Shown in pieces: positions 62,827 through 64,000 of a stretch of DNA of 64,000 nt. This DNA is from Bacteroidaceae bacterium (lineage in GTDB: Bacteria; Bacteroidota; Bacteroidia; Bacteroidales; Bacteroidaceae): NCBI GenBank assembly GCA_017522915.1, contig JAFWXX010000036.1:16290-80289 (forward strand), in the 5' to 3' direction. Position numbers and translations under genes: made by a program. Under the pieces are notes generated by a model that worked only from the letters and a program-made list of their open reading frames with translations, was not told where the DNA came from and did no database searches. Numbering within the stretch: position 1 is the first letter of the stretch; each line of letters starts with the position of its first letter.

Positions 62827-63729
62827 TTAAATTTGTGACGCATTTCTGTCATCAATAAGAAACCTACGATATTCTCCAGGTGAATATCCTGTATGTTGTC
62901 TTATATACTTTCCAAAGAAAGAACAGTTTGGGAATTTATAATAATCGGCTATTTCCTTTATAGATTTATCAGTGTTTAAGAGTAAGTGTTTGATGTCATT
63001 GACAACATATTCATTTATCCAAACAAAAGCAGTTTTACCACTAACTTCCTTACATATCGTTGACAAGTATTTGGGAGTGACATAGAGCTTGTCTGAATAC
63101 CAAGTCAAGGAACGGGGTTTTATCGTCTGTGAAGTAATCAGTTTCATAAAATTCTTGAACAGGATTTCTTTCCGACTAAATTCTTTTTGAGACGGTTCAT
63201 CCATATTGATATTCTCCAACAATTCAAGTAGGTAAGTCTTGACAATGGAATAGACAATCTCCTTCTTGTATTTGGATGAAGATGCCCGAAGCTTTTCCTT
63301 CAACATCTTCATGCAAAGTTCGAAGATATGCAGGTTTTCATTGTCCACGTGCATGATGGGATAAGCAGATAGCATATTGATTTTGTCCCAAAGCCTGTTT
63401 TCCGGGATGAAATCCGTAACAACACGAGGAGACAGACAGAGGATGTCACATTCAAAGTCCGGACTTAACCACGCATTCTTGATATAAGCATTGGGAGGAC
63501 AAATCAGAATGTCGTTTGGCTTCACTTGATATGGACTGTCATTGATGTCCAATTGCATTCTTCCTTTAAAACATATGCCAATAGTCACCATTGTTGTCTT
63601 CAACACATCTTCCTTGAACGGCAACTCCTTGACATCCGAATAGATGATTAGATCGTTGTCTATATAGTTAACATCGACCCATTCGGGTATATGCTCAAAG
63701 CCTACTTCGGTAAAATTGGTCTGTTTCAT
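62827..63729 (-). CDS. AraC-family transcriptional regulator
   Basis: The 300-residue protein has an N-terminal cupin-like sensor part (MQLDINDSPYQVKPNDILICPPNAYIKNAWLS) and a C-terminal AraC DNA-binding domain with two helix-turn-helix units (DKLYVTPKYLSTICKEVSGK, IKEIADYYKFPNCSFFGKYIRQHTGYSPGEYR). It is divergent from a lipoprotein gene 208 bases away that it probably controls, as is usual for these regulators next to efflux systems. The effector is unknown. Confidence 0.9.
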   Translation of the reverse strand: MKQTNFTEVGFEHIPEWVDVNYIDNDLIIYSDVKELPFKEDVLKTTMVTIGICFKGRMQLDINDSPYQVKPNDILICPPNAYIKNAWLSPDFECDILCLSPRVVTDFIPENRLWDKINMLSAYPIMHVDNENLHIFELCMKMLKEKLRASSSKYKKEIVYSIVKTYLLELLENINMDEPSQKEFSRKEILFKNFMKLITSQTIKPRSLTWYSDKLYVTPKYLSTICKEVSGKTAFVWINEYVVNDIKHLLLNTDKSIKEIADYYKFPNCSFFGKYIRQHTGYSPGEYRRFLIDDRNASQI

Positions 63730-63757
63730 CTGAAGCTCTTTTTGAATTACAACGATG

Positions 63758-63786
63758 CAAAGGTAGCTATTTTATCACAATTCAAA
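63758..63786 (-). promoter_or_regulatory. possible promoter of the AraC gene
   Basis: Minus strand TTTG (63783-63786), 17 bp, TACCTTTG (63758-63765), ending 28 bases before the start codon. The -7 is perfect; the spacer is shorter than usual. Confidence 0.4.
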
Positions 63787-63884
63787 TGGTTGAATATGCT
63801 TAGCTTATGTTCTAATAAGCTTCACGAAGAATGATAGATAATTATACAGCCTTAATGGAACACGAACAATCGGAAATCGCTTTC

Positions 63885-63892
63885 TAATTTTG
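63885..63892 (+). promoter_or_regulatory. -7 element of the divergent lipoprotein gene
   Basis: TAATTTTG is a full -7 match 45 bases before the ATG at 63938. There is no TTG at the expected -33 position, which suits a promoter that depends on an activator such as the adjacent AraC protein. Confidence 0.45.
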
Positions 63893-63937
63893 CACATCCA
63901 AAAGCGAATCATATTTTACAGTAAAATAAAAATCGAA

Positions 63938-64000
63938 TGAAAAAAAATGCACTTTTAACATTGATTGCCGTAGCCATGATGCTACTATCAACAGGATGTA
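63938..64000 (+). CDS. lipoprotein, N-terminus only (possible efflux adaptor)
   Basis: The frame starts MKKNALLTLIAVAMMLLSTGC and runs off the window after 21 residues. The hydrophobic core and the lipobox STGC show a lipoprotein. Divergence from an AraC gene and this kind of start are typical of RND efflux membrane-fusion proteins in Bacteroidales, but nothing in the visible part proves it. Confidence 0.6.

Overview
The window is bacterial chromosome from the phylum Bacteroidota, order Bacteroidales, most likely a gut commensal of the Bacteroidaceae/Prevotellaceae type. The grounds are: type IX secretion (T9SS) genes porU and porV; a secreted protein with a T9SS type-A sorting tail; an S46 dipeptidyl-peptidase; BamA followed by three Skp/OmpH-like genes; a GH84 hexosaminidase and a GH95 fucosidase; a BspA-type leucine-rich-repeat protein; and several promoters of the Bacteroidales form TTG/TTTG, 19-20 bp, TAnnTTYG or TAnnTTAG. 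Most genes lack a Shine-Dalgarno sequence. I saw no tRNA, rRNA, CRISPR array, transposase or phage.

Layout. 1-12.3 kb is housekeeping: a 5'-nucleotidase split over two genes, rplS, a DUF2007 gene, frr-rsgA, asd, tcdA-lolD, a small periplasmic protein, a LolC/E-type permease with rbfA and an O-methyltransferase, xerD, and a TPR/OmpA-like lipoprotein followed by dprA (to 13.4 kb). 13.4-19.8 kb is an A+T-rich accessory cluster: a TPR/transmembrane/helix-turn-helix regulator broken by a one-base frameshift, then divergently a DUF3244-like protein whose natural start is out of frame by one base in a T run, a surface protein with an S74-like chaperone core and T9SS tail, a papain-like protease with an unusual C-terminus, and a further secreted protein. 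The divergent promoter region carries two copies of a TCCGA-N5-TCCGA motif, a candidate operator. A 52-residue membrane protein gene follows on the opposite strand.

20-26 kb holds hflX, fumarase, an acyl-ACP thioesterase and an ABC-F ATPase. 26-43 kb is a long minus-strand block for envelope biogenesis and T9SS: rex, a FAH-family hydrolase, porU, porV, ispF, a metallophosphoesterase, ribD, DUF6242, DUF6089, uppS, bamA, three ompH genes and murI. 43-47 kb (plus strand) holds a SUI1 factor, pyrE, an SRPBCC protein, argH and a BASS-type transporter. 47-60 kb is host-glycan and nutrient use: GH84, a DcaP-like porin, a DASS dicarboxylate symporter, thioredoxin, an endonuclease, GH95, an unknown 82-residue protein, a YidE/AspT-like transporter and an S46 peptidase. 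60-64 kb holds a BspA-like LRR protein with a long leader, about 1 kb of non-coding, hairpin-rich DNA, an AraC regulator and the first codons of a divergent lipoprotein.

Working together: PorU and PorV are the outer-membrane maturation machinery for T9SS cargo, and the 13.4-19.8 kb cluster encodes at least one clear cargo protein, so machinery and cargo lie in one window. The most promising little-described system is that cluster with its regulator and operator-like repeats. Both defects in it are single missing bases in T runs, so sequencing error has to be weighed against phase variation or real decay.
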